NCBI RefSeq assembly: GCF_000284595.1
Contig: NC_017671.1
Span: 1,025,001 to 1,089,000, forward strand
Direction: 5' to 3'
From: Stenotrophomonas maltophilia D457
GTDB lineage: Bacteria > Pseudomonadota > Gammaproteobacteria > Xanthomonadales > Xanthomonadaceae
Length of the DNA stretch: 64,000 bases
The notes beneath the pieces are model-generated. The model saw nothing but the letters and a program-made list of their open reading frames with translations, did not search any database and was not told where the DNA came from. The stretch's first letter is position 1. The number at the start of each line of letters is the position of its first letter. The translations under genes were made by a program, and so were the position numbers. This document shows positions 36,201 to 45,555 of the stretch, in pieces.

Positions 36201-39200
36201 GACTGAACGCAAACGCTGGCGCCCTGCTGCTGGGCAACAGCGGCGCACTCGGCACGGGGACGCTGGGCATCGGTGGCAACGTCTCGCTCGACGGCAGTGC
36301 GCCGCTGAACCTGGGCAACAACGTGGCACTGGGTGCAGGCGCCGCGTTGTCGCTGCCGGGTTCGCAGTCGATCACGCTGGGTGGGGTGGTGTCCGGTGCG
36401 GGCAGGCTGGTGAAGAACGGTGCCACCACCTTGACCCTCAATGGCGCCAACAGCTTCGGTGGCGGGCTGACCGTCAACGGCGGCGGCCTGCTGCTGGGCA
36501 ATGCCGGCGCGCTGGGCACCGGTGCATTGTCGGTGGGGGCCAATACCACGCTGGACAGTTCGGTGGCGCTGGACCTGGCCAACAGCGTCAACCTCGGCGC
36601 CGGAGCGGTGCTGGATCTGCTGGGCAGCCAGAACGTGTCGCTGGGGGGCGTCATCAGCGGCACCGGCGGGCTGGTCAAGAACGGTGCGGCGACACTGGCG
36701 TTGAACGGCGCCAATACGTTCAGCGGGGGCGTCGGGCTCAACGCGGGCGTACTGCAGCTTGGCAACGCACAGGCGCTGGGTACCGGCCAGCTGGACGTGG
36801 GCGGCAACGCTTCGCTGGATGCCACTGCGGCGCTTTCGGTGGGCAACACCCTCGGCCTCGCCGCCGGCGCCAACCTCACCGTGCTGGGCAGCAATGACCT
36901 GACGCTGACCGGTCCGGTGTTCGGCGCCGGCGGGCTGATCAAGGATGGCGCGGCGCGCCTCACGCTGTCTGGCGCCAACACGTTCGGGGGTGGCACCACC
37001 GTCAACGCCGGCACGCTGGCGCTGGGGGCCGGTGGCAGCCTTGCCGCGGCCGGTGCGGTGGATCTTGCCGGCGCCGGTGCGACGCTGGACATCTCCGCAG
37101 CCGGTGCCGCGCAGACCATTGGCGCACTCAACGGCGTCGCAGGCAGCCAGCTGGCGCTGGGCGCGCAGTCGCTGACCTTTGGCGGCGCCGGCAACGGCAG
37201 CTTTGCCGGCGTGATCGGTGGCACTGGCGGCCTGGTCAAGACGGGTACCGGCGTGCAGACGCTGTCCGGTGCCAACACCTTCAGTGGCGGTGTTGCACTC
37301 AACGCGGGTGGCCTGATCCTCGGCAATGCCAGCGCGCTCGGCACCGGTGCGCTGGGCATCGGAGGCACCACCACGCTGGACAGCACGGTGGCGTTGAACC
37401 TGGCCAATGCAGTGAACTTCGGTGCGGGCACGCAGCTGACGCTGGGCGGCAGCAACGATGTCACGCTCGGTGGCGTGGTGGCCGGCAATGGCAGCCTGGT
37501 CAAGAACGGTGCGGGCCTGCTGACCCTCAACAACACCAACACCTTCGCTGGCGGCCTGACCCTGAACGGTGGTGGCCTGGTCGTCGGTGCGGATGGTGCG
37601 CTTGGTACCGGCGCGCTGGCGGTGAATACCAGCACCACGCTGGATGCGGGCGCGGCAGTGACGCTCGGCAATGCGGTCACGCTGGGCTCGGGCGTTGCAC
37701 TGACGGTGCCGGGCAGCAATGCGCTGACGCTGTCGGGCGTGGTCGGCGGCAATGGCAGCCTGATCAAGAACGGCGCTACCACGCTGACGCTGTCCGGTGC
37801 CAACACCTACACCGGCGGTACCACCATCAATGCCGGCACGCTGGCGCTGGGCACGGGCGGCAGCCTGGCCGCGGCGGGTGACGTCACGTTGGGCGCGGGC
37901 GCCGGCTTCGATATCTCCGGTGCCGGCAGCAGCCAGACCATCGGCGCACTCAATGGTCTGGGCGGCAGCACGCTGGCGCTGGGCGGAAACTCATTGACGT
38001 TCGGTACGGCCGGCAACGCCGCGTTCGACGGCGTGATCAGTGGCGGCGGGGGGCTGATCAAGGTGGGCGCGGGCGTACAGACGCTGTCCGGTGCCAACAC
38101 CTTTGGCGGCGGCGTGACCCTCAATGCAGGCGGGCTGGTACTCGGCAATGACGCGGCGCTGGGCACCGGTGCATTGACGGTCGGCGGTGCTGCCACGCTG
38201 GATACCACCGGCCTGGCAACGCTGGCCAACAACATCGCGCTCAACGCCGGGCTGACCGTGCTCGGGACCAACGCACTGACGCTCAACGGCGTCCTTTCCG
38301 GTGCCGGCAGCCTGACCAAGAACGGCAGCGCGACGCTGACCTTGAATGGCATCAACAGCTATACCGGTGGCACCAACATCAACGCCGGCACGCTGGCGCT
38401 GGGGGCCGGTGCCAGCCTGGCGGCGAGCGGTACCGTGAACCTCGCCACAGGTGCCACGCTGGATCTGTCTGCCGGCAGCGGCACGCAGGTGTTCGGAACC
38501 CTGGTCGGCAACGGTACGGTGAACCTCGGCGCCAACTCGATCGAAGTCGGCGGCGCCACCAATGGCACCTTCAGTGGCTCGATCGCAGGCACGGGTGGCC
38601 TGACCAAGGTCGGTACGGGCATCGAGACGCTGACCGGTGCCAACACCTACACCGGCGGCACCTTCATCACTGCCGGTACGCTGGCGATTGGTCCGGGCGG
38701 CAGCCTTGCAGCCACCGGCGCGGTGACGCTGAGCGCTGCAGGCACCGGCTTCGATATCTCCACCGCAGGGGCCAACCAGACCATCGGCTCGTTGAACGGG
38801 GTGGCGGGCTCGACGGTGAGCCTGGGTGCACAGACGCTGACACTCGGTGGTGTGGGCAACAGCCTCTTCGATGGCGCGATTTCCGGCACCGGTGGCCTGG
38901 TCAAGAATGGCGCCGGCGTCCTCACACTGGGAGGCGCCAATCTGTTCAGTGGTGGCGTCGCACTCAACGGTGGTGGCCTGGTGGTCGGCAACAACGCTGC
39001 GCTCGGCAGCGGTGCGCTGGCAGTGGGCGGCAACGCGACGCTGGATGCATCGACAGGCGTCAACCTGGCCAACAACATCGGGCTCGCAGCGGGCGCGAAC
39101 CTCGACCTGCTTGGCAGCCAGGCGCTGACACTGGGCGGTGTGATTTCCGGTACCGGCGGCCTGGTCAAGGACGGTGCGGCCACCGTGACCCTGAGCGGTG

Positions 39201-42200
39201 CCAACACCTACACCGGTGGTACCACCATCAACAACGGCACGCTGGCGATCGGCGCGGGTGGCAGCCTCGCCGCGACCGGCGCGGTGAACCTGGCCGGTGC
39301 CGGCACGTTCGACATTTCGGCGGGCAACCAGGCCATCGGCTCGCTGGCCGGCGTCGCCGGCAGCACGGTGGCGCTGGGTGGCAGCACGCTGACCCTGGGC
39401 GGCACCGTGGACAGCACCTTCAGCGGTGCGATCAGTGGCAACGGCGGCCTGGTCAAGAACGGTGCAGGCGTGCAGACGCTCAACGGCGGCAGCACCTTCA
39501 GCGGCGGCGTAACGCTCAACGCCGGCGGCCTGGTGGTCGGCAACAATGCTGCGCTGGGCACCGGTGCGGTGACGGTCGCGGGCGCTGCGACGCTCGATTC
39601 GAACACAGCGGTCACCCTCGCCAACAACTTCACCCTCAACAACGCGTTGACCGTCCTCGGCAGCAACAACCTCACCCTCAACGGCAACCTGAGCGGCACC
39701 GGCAGCCTGACCAAGGAGGGAGCCGCAACGCTGACCCTGAACGGCACCAACACCTACACCGGTGGCACCAACATCAACGCCGGTACATTGGCACTGGGCG
39801 CTGGCGCGAGCCTGCACGCCAGTGGCATCGTCAACCTGGCCTCGGGTGCGATCTTCGATCTGTCGGCGGGCAGCGGCACGCAGCAGTTCGGCACACTGGT
39901 CGGCAACGGTACGGTGAACCTGGGGGCCAACACGCTGACGATCGGTGATGCCAGCAATGGCACGTTCAGTGGTTCGTTGGCCGGCTCGGGTGGCCTGATC
40001 AAGGAAGGCTCGGGGACCCAGACGCTGACCGGCACCAACACCTTCACCGGGGGTACCACCATCAACGCCGGCACGCTGGCGATCGGCGCCGGTGGCAGCC
40101 TGGCGGCGACCGGTGCGGTGAACCTGGCCAATGCCGGTACCACCTTCGACATCAGCGCGGGTGGTGCGCAGGCGATCGGTTCGCTGGCAGGCGTGGCGGG
40201 TTCGACCGTTGCGCTGGGCGGCAGCACGCTGACCCTCAATGGCGTGGGCAATACCACGTTCGCCGGCACCATCGGAGGGGCCGGTGGCCTGGTAAAGAAC
40301 GGCGCAGGCATCCAGGGCTTGACTGGCGTCAACGTCTTCACGGGCGGCGTGACCCTCAATGCCGGTGGCCTGCTGCTGGGCAACGACGGTTCGCTGGGCA
40401 CCGGCGCGCTGACCGTGGGCGGCAACGCCAGCCTGGACGGCACCAGCGCGCTGACCCTGGCCAACACCGTGCAGCTGGCCAATGGCACGCTGACCCTGGC
40501 GGGCAGCAACGCGCTGACCTTGAATGGCCCGATCAGCGGCGCTGGCGGCCTGCTGAAAGATGGCGCGGCAACCGTCACCCTGGGCGGCGCCAGCACCTAC
40601 ACCGGTACCACCACCATCAACAGCGGCACGCTGGCGGTGGCGGCCGGTGGCAGCCTGTCCGGTGCCAGCACGGTGAACCTGTCCGGTGCCGGCACGTTGG
40701 ACATCAGTGCCGGTGGCAGCCAGAGCATCGGTGGCCTGGCCGGCGTGACCGGATCCAGCGTGGTGCTGGGCGGTGCGACCCTGACCACCGGCGGCAACAA
40801 CGGCAGCACCACCTTCGGCGGTGTGCTCAGCGGCACTGGTGGCCTGGTGCAGAGCGGCACCGGCACGCTGACCTTGAGCGGCGACAACGTCTATACCGGC
40901 GGCACCACCATCAATGGTGGCAGCACGCTGCAGATCGGCAATGGCGGCAGCACCGGCTCGGTGCTGGGCGACATCACCAACAATGGCAGCCTGGTCTACA
41001 ACCTGGGCACGACGGCAACCGTGGGTGCGGTGGTCAGTGGCAGCGGCGGCCTGACCCAGGCCGGTAGTGGCACGCTGGTGCTGACCGGCAACAACACCTA
41101 CACCGGCGGTACCACCATCAATGCCGGCGGCACGCTGCAGGTGGGCAATGGCGGTGCGACCGGCGCGATCGTCGGTGACATCACCAACAACGGTGCGCTG
41201 GTGTCCAACGTGGCCGGCAACACCTTGCTGGGCGGCACCATCAGCGGCACCGGTGGCCTGACCCAGGCCGGTGCCGGTACGCTGACCCTGACCGGCAACA
41301 ACACCTATACCGGCGGTACCACCATCAATGCCGGTGGCACGCTGCAGGTGGGCAATGGCGGTGCCACCGGTGCGATCACCGGCAATGTCGCCAACAACGG
41401 CAGCCTGGTCTTCGACGTCGCGGGCAACACCACCGTCGGCGGCGCGATCAGTGGCAGTGGTGGCCTGACCCAGGCCGGCAGCGGGGTGCTGACCCTGGTC
41501 GGCAACAACACCTACAGCGGCGGTACCACCATCAATGCCGGCGGCACGCTGCAGGTGGGCAATGGCGGTACAACCGGCGCCATCGCCGGCGACATCACCA
41601 ACAATGGTGCGTTGATTTCCAACGTGGCCGGCAACACCGCGCTGGGCGGCACCATCAGTGGCAGTGGCGGCCTGACCCAGGCCGGCAGCGGTACGCTGCT
41701 GCTGACCGGCACCAACACCTACACCGGCGGTACCACCATCAATGCCGGTGGCACGCTGCAGCTGGGCAATGGCGGTGCGACCGGTTCGATCGTCGGTGAT
41801 GTCACCAACAATGGCACGCTGCTGTCCAACGTGGCCGGCAACACCACGCTGGGCGGCACCATCAGCGGCAGTGGCGGCCTGACCCAGGCCGGCAGCGGCA
41901 CGCTGACCCTGACCGGCAACAACACCTATACCGGCCCGACCACCATCAACGCCGGTGGCACGCTGCAGGTTGGCAATGGCGGCGCGACCGGTGCGATCGG
42001 CGGCAGTGTCGTCAACAACGGCAGCCTGGTGTTCAACGTGGGTGGCAACACCACCGTCGGCGGCGCCATCAGCGGCAGCGGCGGCCTGACCCAGGCCGGC
42101 ACCGGCACCGTGGTCCTGGCCGGCAACAACACCTATACCGGCGGCACCACCATCAACACCGGCGGCACGCTGCAGGTCGGCAACGGTGGCGCGAGCGGTG

Positions 42201-44140
42201 CGATCACCGGCAACGTCAGCAACAACGGCAGCCTGGTGTTCAACGTGGGCGGCAACACCACCGTCGGCGGCACCATCAGCGGCAGCGGCGGCCTGACCCA
42301 GGCCGGCACCGGCACCGTGATCCTGACCGGCAACAACACCTATACCGGTGGCACCACCATCAACGCCGGTGGCACGGTGCAGGTCGGCAACGGTGGGGCC
42401 AGCGGCGCGATCACCGGCAACATCACCAACAACGGTGGCCTGGTGATCAACACCGGTGGCACCACCACGCTGGGCGGCAGCATCAGCGGCGGCGGCAGCA
42501 TCGTGCAGGCCGGCCCCGGTGGCCTGAACCTCGGCGGCAACAGTGGTGGCTTCAACGGTACCGGCCAGGTCACCGGCGGCGGCCTGAATGTCACCGGCAC
42601 CATCGGCGGCCAATGGACCATCGGCAGCGGTACCACGCTGTCCGGCACCGGCACCATTGGTGGCACCGGCGGTGGCGTGACGGTGTCCAGTGGTGGCGTG
42701 CTGTCGCCGGGTAATGGCCCGGGCAACGGCAGCGGCACAGGCAATGGCACCGGCACGATCACCGTGGGTGGCAACCTGACCCTGTCGCCGGGCAGCACGC
42801 TGGGCATCGATCTGGGTGCCAGCGGCAGCGATACGGTACAGGTGGGCGGCAGCGCCAACGTGGGTGGCAGCACCGTAAAGGTGAACACCATCTCGCCGAG
42901 CACCAGCTACCAGCAGGGCCAGCAGTACACGGTGATCAACGCGGGCGGTGGGGTGAGCGGGCAGTTCGCCTCGGCGAACTCGCCGTCGGCCTTCCTGACC
43001 ATCACCCCGGTCTACACCGCCAACACCGCCAACCTGCAGATCGACGTGGCGCAGACGGCGGCGTTCACCACCGTGGCCAACACGCGCAACCAGTACAACA
43101 CCGCTGCGGCGCTGGACAGCCTGCCGCAGAGTGGCGCGGCGCTGGGCCTGTACAACACGGTGCTGCTGTATGACGCCAGCACTGCGCGCAGCGCATTCGA
43201 CCAGCTCTCCGGCGAAGTGCACGCGGCCAGCCGCGCGGTGCTGCTGTACGACAACTATCTGGAAGAGGGCATCCGCCAACGCCTGGGCAGTGAGCTGCCG
43301 ACCGTGCGTGGTGAGCGTGCCTCGGCCTGGCTGGCTGGTAGCGGCAAGGTGTTCAAGCAGGATGGCGATGGCAATGGCGATGAGATCCGTTCCAACCGCA
43401 ATGCGGTGATGGCGGGTGTGGACTGGCAGCTGGGTGAACACGTGGTGCTGGGTGCGGCGGCCGGCAACGAACGGCTGGATACGCGCCTGTACGATCGCAG
43501 TTCGCGCGCCCGCCTGCGCGGCAACACGTTCGGCCTGTATGCACAGGGACAGTGGAACAACGGCTTTGCGGTCGGTGGCAGCGTGTCGCGCGGTGACTAC
43601 CGCACGCGCACCACGCGTGAAGTGCCTCTGCTGGGCCAGACCCTGTACAGCCGCCAGGATTCGGACGTGACCATCGCCCAGGTCGAAGGCAGCTGGACCT
43701 GGACCCATGGCAGGACCCAACTGCAGCCGTACGTGCAGTTCACCCGGCACTGGGTCGACAGTGATCGTGCGCTGGAGCAGGGTGGCAGTGCCGCACTGGT
43801 GCTGGAAGGCGGCAAGGACACGCTCAACGTCAGCACGGTGGGCGTGCGGGGCCGCTGGGACGTGGGTAGCGGCGCGCGCTTCCCGGCGCAGCTGACCGTC
43901 GGCCTGGGCTGGCAGCATGCATCGGGTGACACCGATGTGGCCAGCCGCAACCGCTTCGCGGTCGGTGGCGATGCCTTCGATGTCTACAGCGCGGTGATGG
44001 CACGCAATGCGCTGGTCAGCCAGCTCGGCGTGGCGGTCGGCCTGGGTCGCAACAGCCAGCTGTCGATGTTCGTGCAGGGCCAGCACGGTGATGGCCGCCG
44101 CGATGTCGGCGGGCAGATCAACCTGCGGGTAGGCTTCTAA
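33248..44140 (+). CDS. Giant autotransporter adhesin with beta-strand repeats (about 3630 residues)
   Basis: Type V secretion protein. It begins with an extended signal peptide region (MNRIYRLVFNRALGVMQVAS) and is cleaved near SAFA-A59/60. The passenger is almost wholly Gly/Asn/Leu/Thr-rich beta-helix made of autotransporter-associated beta-strand repeats (core LVKNGAATLTLNGANTFSGG, then LNAGGLLLGN). A looser set covers about residues 415-2540, and a strict tandem of seven 69-residue units covers residues 2600-3082. The 12-strand barrel is about residues 3350-3630 and ends ...GGQINLRVGF with the terminal Phe. The start is the ATG of the ESPR motif; an ATG 102 bp upstream is also in frame but lies before it. 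Probably a surface adhesin or biofilm factor. No Cys-rich or protease motif is seen. Confidence 0.95.
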   Translation: MNRIYRLVFNRALGVMQVASEVAQNPGGSAVSAGRVPRLRAQQLAAALAATLASGSAFAACTGTTTVNCDSTTNINNYSNATNGLTLNIAAGALLRTPPVVGGGNAATLTGDNVTVNNNGTIDPSSIILASPGLVIGNGSANNSAIVVNNNASGQIKGVVNIATLLGFGGQALVAQNVNGTTTINNAGLISTSLIGAGSVSDATTVVTYGGAAANVANTGTIDGRVGLGASGGNTFLNAGAVSGSVHLGDSTGGNTFTAVSGSSVVSGGGSALAGVITGVTGVKVAAAGSVDAGTGSGAANNTLVLQNVVSGPGSGTGGAVTTLGWNQYLNFQKLTVNSGTWNLQGAWAGAGTTTLNDGLVNFNNAGSFGTGLFTANGGAIASATAGLNLANAFSLGGNLSLAGTNAFSLGGLLSGTGGLTVNNTGIVTLGGANLFSGGVNLNAGGLVLGNAGALGSGNLTVGGSASLDTTAGFTLGNNLVINGGGSLNLLGSNALSLNGSISGAGNLTKSGAGTLTLNGANALTGSFNLAGGALALGAGGSLSPTGAITVGVGTTLDLSAAANQTIGSLAGLGGSVNLGSHTLTLAGLGDTSYSGTFAAGTGGLVKLGTGVQTLSGVNNLSGGVALNGGGLLLGNAAALGSGALSVGGNVTLDGTTGALALANAVNLGSGASLNLLGNQALTFNGVIGGAGGLVKSGASSLTLNGANTFGGGVAFNAGSLVLGNAGALGTGALNVGGVVSLDTSAALAVGNGITLGAGGSLNVLGSNALTLGGAIGGTGSLVKNGAATLTLGGANTFTGGLAINAGKVAVGSGGSLAAGGAVSLAGVGADLDISLGGNQTIGALSGIAGSTVTLGSSTLTFGDATNQTFAGVIGGTGGLVKQGTGIQTLSGANTFSGGVNLTAGGLLLGDSSAIGSGALTVSGNGSLDTTAALNLGNAINLGAALTLPGSQNLALAGNITGTGSLVKNGAATLSLNGTNTFSGGLNANAGALLLGNSGALGTGTLGIGGNVSLDGSAPLNLGNNVALGAGAALSLPGSQSITLGGVVSGAGRLVKNGATTLTLNGANSFGGGLTVNGGGLLLGNAGALGTGALSVGANTTLDSSVALDLANSVNLGAGAVLDLLGSQNVSLGGVISGTGGLVKNGAATLALNGANTFSGGVGLNAGVLQLGNAQALGTGQLDVGGNASLDATAALSVGNTLGLAAGANLTVLGSNDLTLTGPVFGAGGLIKDGAARLTLSGANTFGGGTTVNAGTLALGAGGSLAAAGAVDLAGAGATLDISAAGAAQTIGALNGVAGSQLALGAQSLTFGGAGNGSFAGVIGGTGGLVKTGTGVQTLSGANTFSGGVALNAGGLILGNASALGTGALGIGGTTTLDSTVALNLANAVNFGAGTQLTLGGSNDVTLGGVVAGNGSLVKNGAGLLTLNNTNTFAGGLTLNGGGLVVGADGALGTGALAVNTSTTLDAGAAVTLGNAVTLGSGVALTVPGSNALTLSGVVGGNGSLIKNGATTLTLSGANTYTGGTTINAGTLALGTGGSLAAAGDVTLGAGAGFDISGAGSSQTIGALNGLGGSTLALGGNSLTFGTAGNAAFDGVISGGGGLIKVGAGVQTLSGANTFGGGVTLNAGGLVLGNDAALGTGALTVGGAATLDTTGLATLANNIALNAGLTVLGTNALTLNGVLSGAGSLTKNGSATLTLNGINSYTGGTNINAGTLALGAGASLAASGTVNLATGATLDLSAGSGTQVFGTLVGNGTVNLGANSIEVGGATNGTFSGSIAGTGGLTKVGTGIETLTGANTYTGGTFITAGTLAIGPGGSLAATGAVTLSAAGTGFDISTAGANQTIGSLNGVAGSTVSLGAQTLTLGGVGNSLFDGAISGTGGLVKNGAGVLTLGGANLFSGGVALNGGGLVVGNNAALGSGALAVGGNATLDASTGVNLANNIGLAAGANLDLLGSQALTLGGVISGTGGLVKDGAATVTLSGANTYTGGTTINNGTLAIGAGGSLAATGAVNLAGAGTFDISAGNQAIGSLAGVAGSTVALGGSTLTLGGTVDSTFSGAISGNGGLVKNGAGVQTLNGGSTFSGGVTLNAGGLVVGNNAALGTGAVTVAGAATLDSNTAVTLANNFTLNNALTVLGSNNLTLNGNLSGTGSLTKEGAATLTLNGTNTYTGGTNINAGTLALGAGASLHASGIVNLASGAIFDLSAGSGTQQFGTLVGNGTVNLGANTLTIGDASNGTFSGSLAGSGGLIKEGSGTQTLTGTNTFTGGTTINAGTLAIGAGGSLAATGAVNLANAGTTFDISAGGAQAIGSLAGVAGSTVALGGSTLTLNGVGNTTFAGTIGGAGGLVKNGAGIQGLTGVNVFTGGVTLNAGGLLLGNDGSLGTGALTVGGNASLDGTSALTLANTVQLANGTLTLAGSNALTLNGPISGAGGLLKDGAATVTLGGASTYTGTTTINSGTLAVAAGGSLSGASTVNLSGAGTLDISAGGSQSIGGLAGVTGSSVVLGGATLTTGGNNGSTTFGGVLSGTGGLVQSGTGTLTLSGDNVYTGGTTINGGSTLQIGNGGSTGSVLGDITNNGSLVYNLGTTATVGAVVSGSGGLTQAGSGTLVLTGNNTYTGGTTINAGGTLQVGNGGATGAIVGDITNNGALVSNVAGNTLLGGTISGTGGLTQAGAGTLTLTGNNTYTGGTTINAGGTLQVGNGGATGAITGNVANNGSLVFDVAGNTTVGGAISGSGGLTQAGSGVLTLVGNNTYSGGTTINAGGTLQVGNGGTTGAIAGDITNNGALISNVAGNTALGGTISGSGGLTQAGSGTLLLTGTNTYTGGTTINAGGTLQLGNGGATGSIVGDVTNNGTLLSNVAGNTTLGGTISGSGGLTQAGSGTLTLTGNNTYTGPTTINAGGTLQVGNGGATGAIGGSVVNNGSLVFNVGGNTTVGGAISGSGGLTQAGTGTVVLAGNNTYTGGTTINTGGTLQVGNGGASGAITGNVSNNGSLVFNVGGNTTVGGTISGSGGLTQAGTGTVILTGNNTYTGGTTINAGGTVQVGNGGASGAITGNITNNGGLVINTGGTTTLGGSISGGGSIVQAGPGGLNLGGNSGGFNGTGQVTGGGLNVTGTIGGQWTIGSGTTLSGTGTIGGTGGGVTVSSGGVLSPGNGPGNGSGTGNGTGTITVGGNLTLSPGSTLGIDLGASGSDTVQVGGSANVGGSTVKVNTISPSTSYQQGQQYTVINAGGGVSGQFASANSPSAFLTITPVYTANTANLQIDVAQTAAFTTVANTRNQYNTAAALDSLPQSGAALGLYNTVLLYDASTARSAFDQLSGEVHAASRAVLLYDNYLEEGIRQRLGSELPTVRGERASAWLAGSGKVFKQDGDGNGDEIRSNRNAVMAGVDWQLGEHVVLGAAAGNERLDTRLYDRSSRARLRGNTFGLYAQGQWNNGFAVGGSVSRGDYRTRTTREVPLLGQTLYSRQDSDVTIAQVEGSWTWTHGRTQLQPYVQFTRHWVDSDRALEQGGSAALVLEGGKDTLNVSTVGVRGRWDVGSGARFPAQLTVGLGWQHASGDTDVASRNRFAVGGDAFDVYSAVMARNALVSQLGVAVGLGRNSQLSMFVQGQHGDGRRDVGGQINLRVGF
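41045..42493 (+). repeat. Seven in-frame tandem 207-bp repeats in the autotransporter
   Basis: Each unit encodes 69 residues starting GGLTQAGSGTL and containing NNTYTGGTTINAGGTLQVGN and a GG(T/A)ISGSG end. Units start every 207 bp from 41045 with no length change; an eighth, divergent copy starts at 42494 (GSIVQAGPGGLNL). Neighbouring units differ at a minority of bases, so recombination or slippage could change copy number while keeping the frame. Confidence 0.93.
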
Positions 44141-44154
44141 GGGGGGCGGGCCAG

Positions 44155-44185
44155 CGGTAGATCCACGCGCTGCGTGGATCTACCG
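44155..44185. repeat. SMAG-type perfect palindrome after the autotransporter
   Basis: CGGTAGATCCACGC, three-base centre GCT, GCGTGGATCTACCG: 14-bp arms ending in GTAG/CTAC. It lies between the convergent autotransporter and Tad operon ends and may terminate or stabilise transcripts. Confidence 0.8.
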
Positions 44186-44240
44186 GCGCGGAGGGAGTGA
44201 GACCTCCCGCGCCACGGTGTCGGCACTGCAACCACCTCGC

Positions 44241-44867
44241 TCAGTTCGCCGCATCCTGCGTGCGTCGACGCAATCCGGCGGGCGGGTCGAACAGGCTCGA
44301 CGGCACCTCATCGAAAGTGACCTCGGTAACCCGCAGGCCGCGTTCGGTACGCTGGTTGCCGGTGCGTCCGCGGTAACCCAGCAGCAGGCCCGTGCGGGTA
44401 TCGATCCACAACGTGCCGGAGGTGGTGCCATCAGGGCCATGCGCATTGTCATAGCGCCAGCCAGCAGCGAGGCGCCCCAGGATGAACTCGCCGGGTGCGG
44501 GAGAGCAGCGCCCTCCGATCGTGTGGCATGGGGCGGCAGGATCGTACCAGTAGGGACCACTGGCGTCGGCGACCGGCAGCGTGTAGTTGCCGCGCTCGCT
44601 CACCAGCCATGCCCGGCCGCGCTGGCCCTGGGTGGTCAGCCATGCATCGGGCGCATTGTCGCCGCGGAAATCAATACGGATGGCAGGCCCGCGCAAACGG
44701 ATCTCGACCTCGACCTCACCACCAGGCGAGCTTGGACCGAGTGGGCCCAGGCCATAGGCGCGTGCCAGCAATCGCGCCTGTGGAGGTTCGTTGTCAGCAG
44801 CGTCCGTGGATTGCGCGGCGGCGGCCCAGGTTGCTGCCATCAACAGGCTGGCCAGCAGCACCTGCAT
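44241..44867 (-). CDS. Secreted protein of unknown function, last gene of the Tad operon
   Basis: 208 residues with a signal peptide (MQVLLASLLMAATWAAAAQS). The mature part has a beta-rich look: VEVEIRLRGPAIRIDFRGDN, GPYWYDPAAPCHTIGGRC (possible disulfide), DGTTSGTLWIDTRTGLLLGY and a C-terminal EVTFDEVPSSLFDPPAG. The last part resembles LolA/DUF4412-type lipid-binding folds, but the match is not firm. The start at 44867 is one base after the stop of the TadE-like gene; an alternative ATG at 44894 would overlap that gene. Confidence 0.7.
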   Translation of the reverse strand: MQVLLASLLMAATWAAAAQSTDAADNEPPQARLLARAYGLGPLGPSSPGGEVEVEIRLRGPAIRIDFRGDNAPDAWLTTQGQRGRAWLVSERGNYTLPVADASGPYWYDPAAPCHTIGGRCSPAPGEFILGRLAAGWRYDNAHGPDGTTSGTLWIDTRTGLLLGYRGRTGNQRTERGLRVTEVTFDEVPSSLFDPPAGLRRRTQDAAN

Positions 44868-44868
44868 G

Positions 44869-45555
44869 TCAGCGCGCCAGGTTGTTGCTGTCATGCACGG
44901 GGCTCTGCATGCGGACGATCGCGTAGGACTCGATCGGCATGCGGCGATGGCCGGTGATCGGGTCCTCGATCAGCATCGAGGCCGGGCGGAAGCTGTCGCC
45001 TTCGCTGACCAGGTCTGAAAGACCGGCAATCACCCGGTCGGCAAAGGGAACGATCAGGGGCATCGGATAGGTGACCTTGATCTTGAGGATGTTGGCGTCC
45101 TGCACGCTGACGCGGCTGCTGCCGACACGTGCATCGCGGAAGGCAAGATTGTCGTTCGGCAGCGCATAGCGCCCATCGAACTGGCGCTCGCGGAACTCGT
45201 TGTACGCCGCGCGGCTGGGTGAAATGACCTCGATCTTCGGTGACAGCAACGGGTTCTTCCACAGCAGGGCGACCTTGGCGCGGGCGGCGACGGCACCGGC
45301 GGCATCCGGCGAGGTCGCGTACAGGGGAGCCATCGCCATTTCCAGTGCGCTGCGCATCTCGGAATGATTGACGCCACTGACTGCGCCGGCACGCGCGGCC
45401 TGCAGCGTGGCGAAATCCAGCAGCGACTTGGCGCGATAGATCAGGACGAACTGGAAGATGACCAGGATGAGGAAGACGAAGGCCGGAACCACGATGCAGA
45501 ATTCAATCAGCGATTGGCCCCGCTGCTGGCGGATGGATGTGCGGATGTGCTTCAT
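44869..45555 (-). CDS. tadE: TadE-like minor pseudopilin
   Basis: 228 residues. A charged N-terminus with the prepilin-like site RQQRGQSLIEFCIVVPAFVF (Glu at +5 of the hydrophobic segment) and one membrane helix precede a periplasmic domain. Typical TadE pattern with LLDFATLQAARAGAVSGV. TadE/TadF pseudopilins are needed for Flp pilus biogenesis. The start overlaps the DUF192 gene stop (ATGA). Confidence 0.85.
   Translation of the reverse strand: MKHIRTSIRQQRGQSLIEFCIVVPAFVFLILVIFQFVLIYRAKSLLDFATLQAARAGAVSGVNHSEMRSALEMAMAPLYATSPDAAGAVAARAKVALLWKNPLLSPKIEVISPSRAAYNEFRERQFDGRYALPNDNLAFRDARVGSSRVSVQDANILKIKVTYPMPLIVPFADRVIAGLSDLVSEGDSFRPASMLIEDPITGHRRMPIESYAIVRMQSPVHDSNNLAR

Noticed and set aside
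37991-44086. 2031-codon open frame antisense to the autotransporter
   Set aside because: The sense strand has ESPR, repeats and barrel; the antisense frame is open only because of the codon pattern of the repeats.
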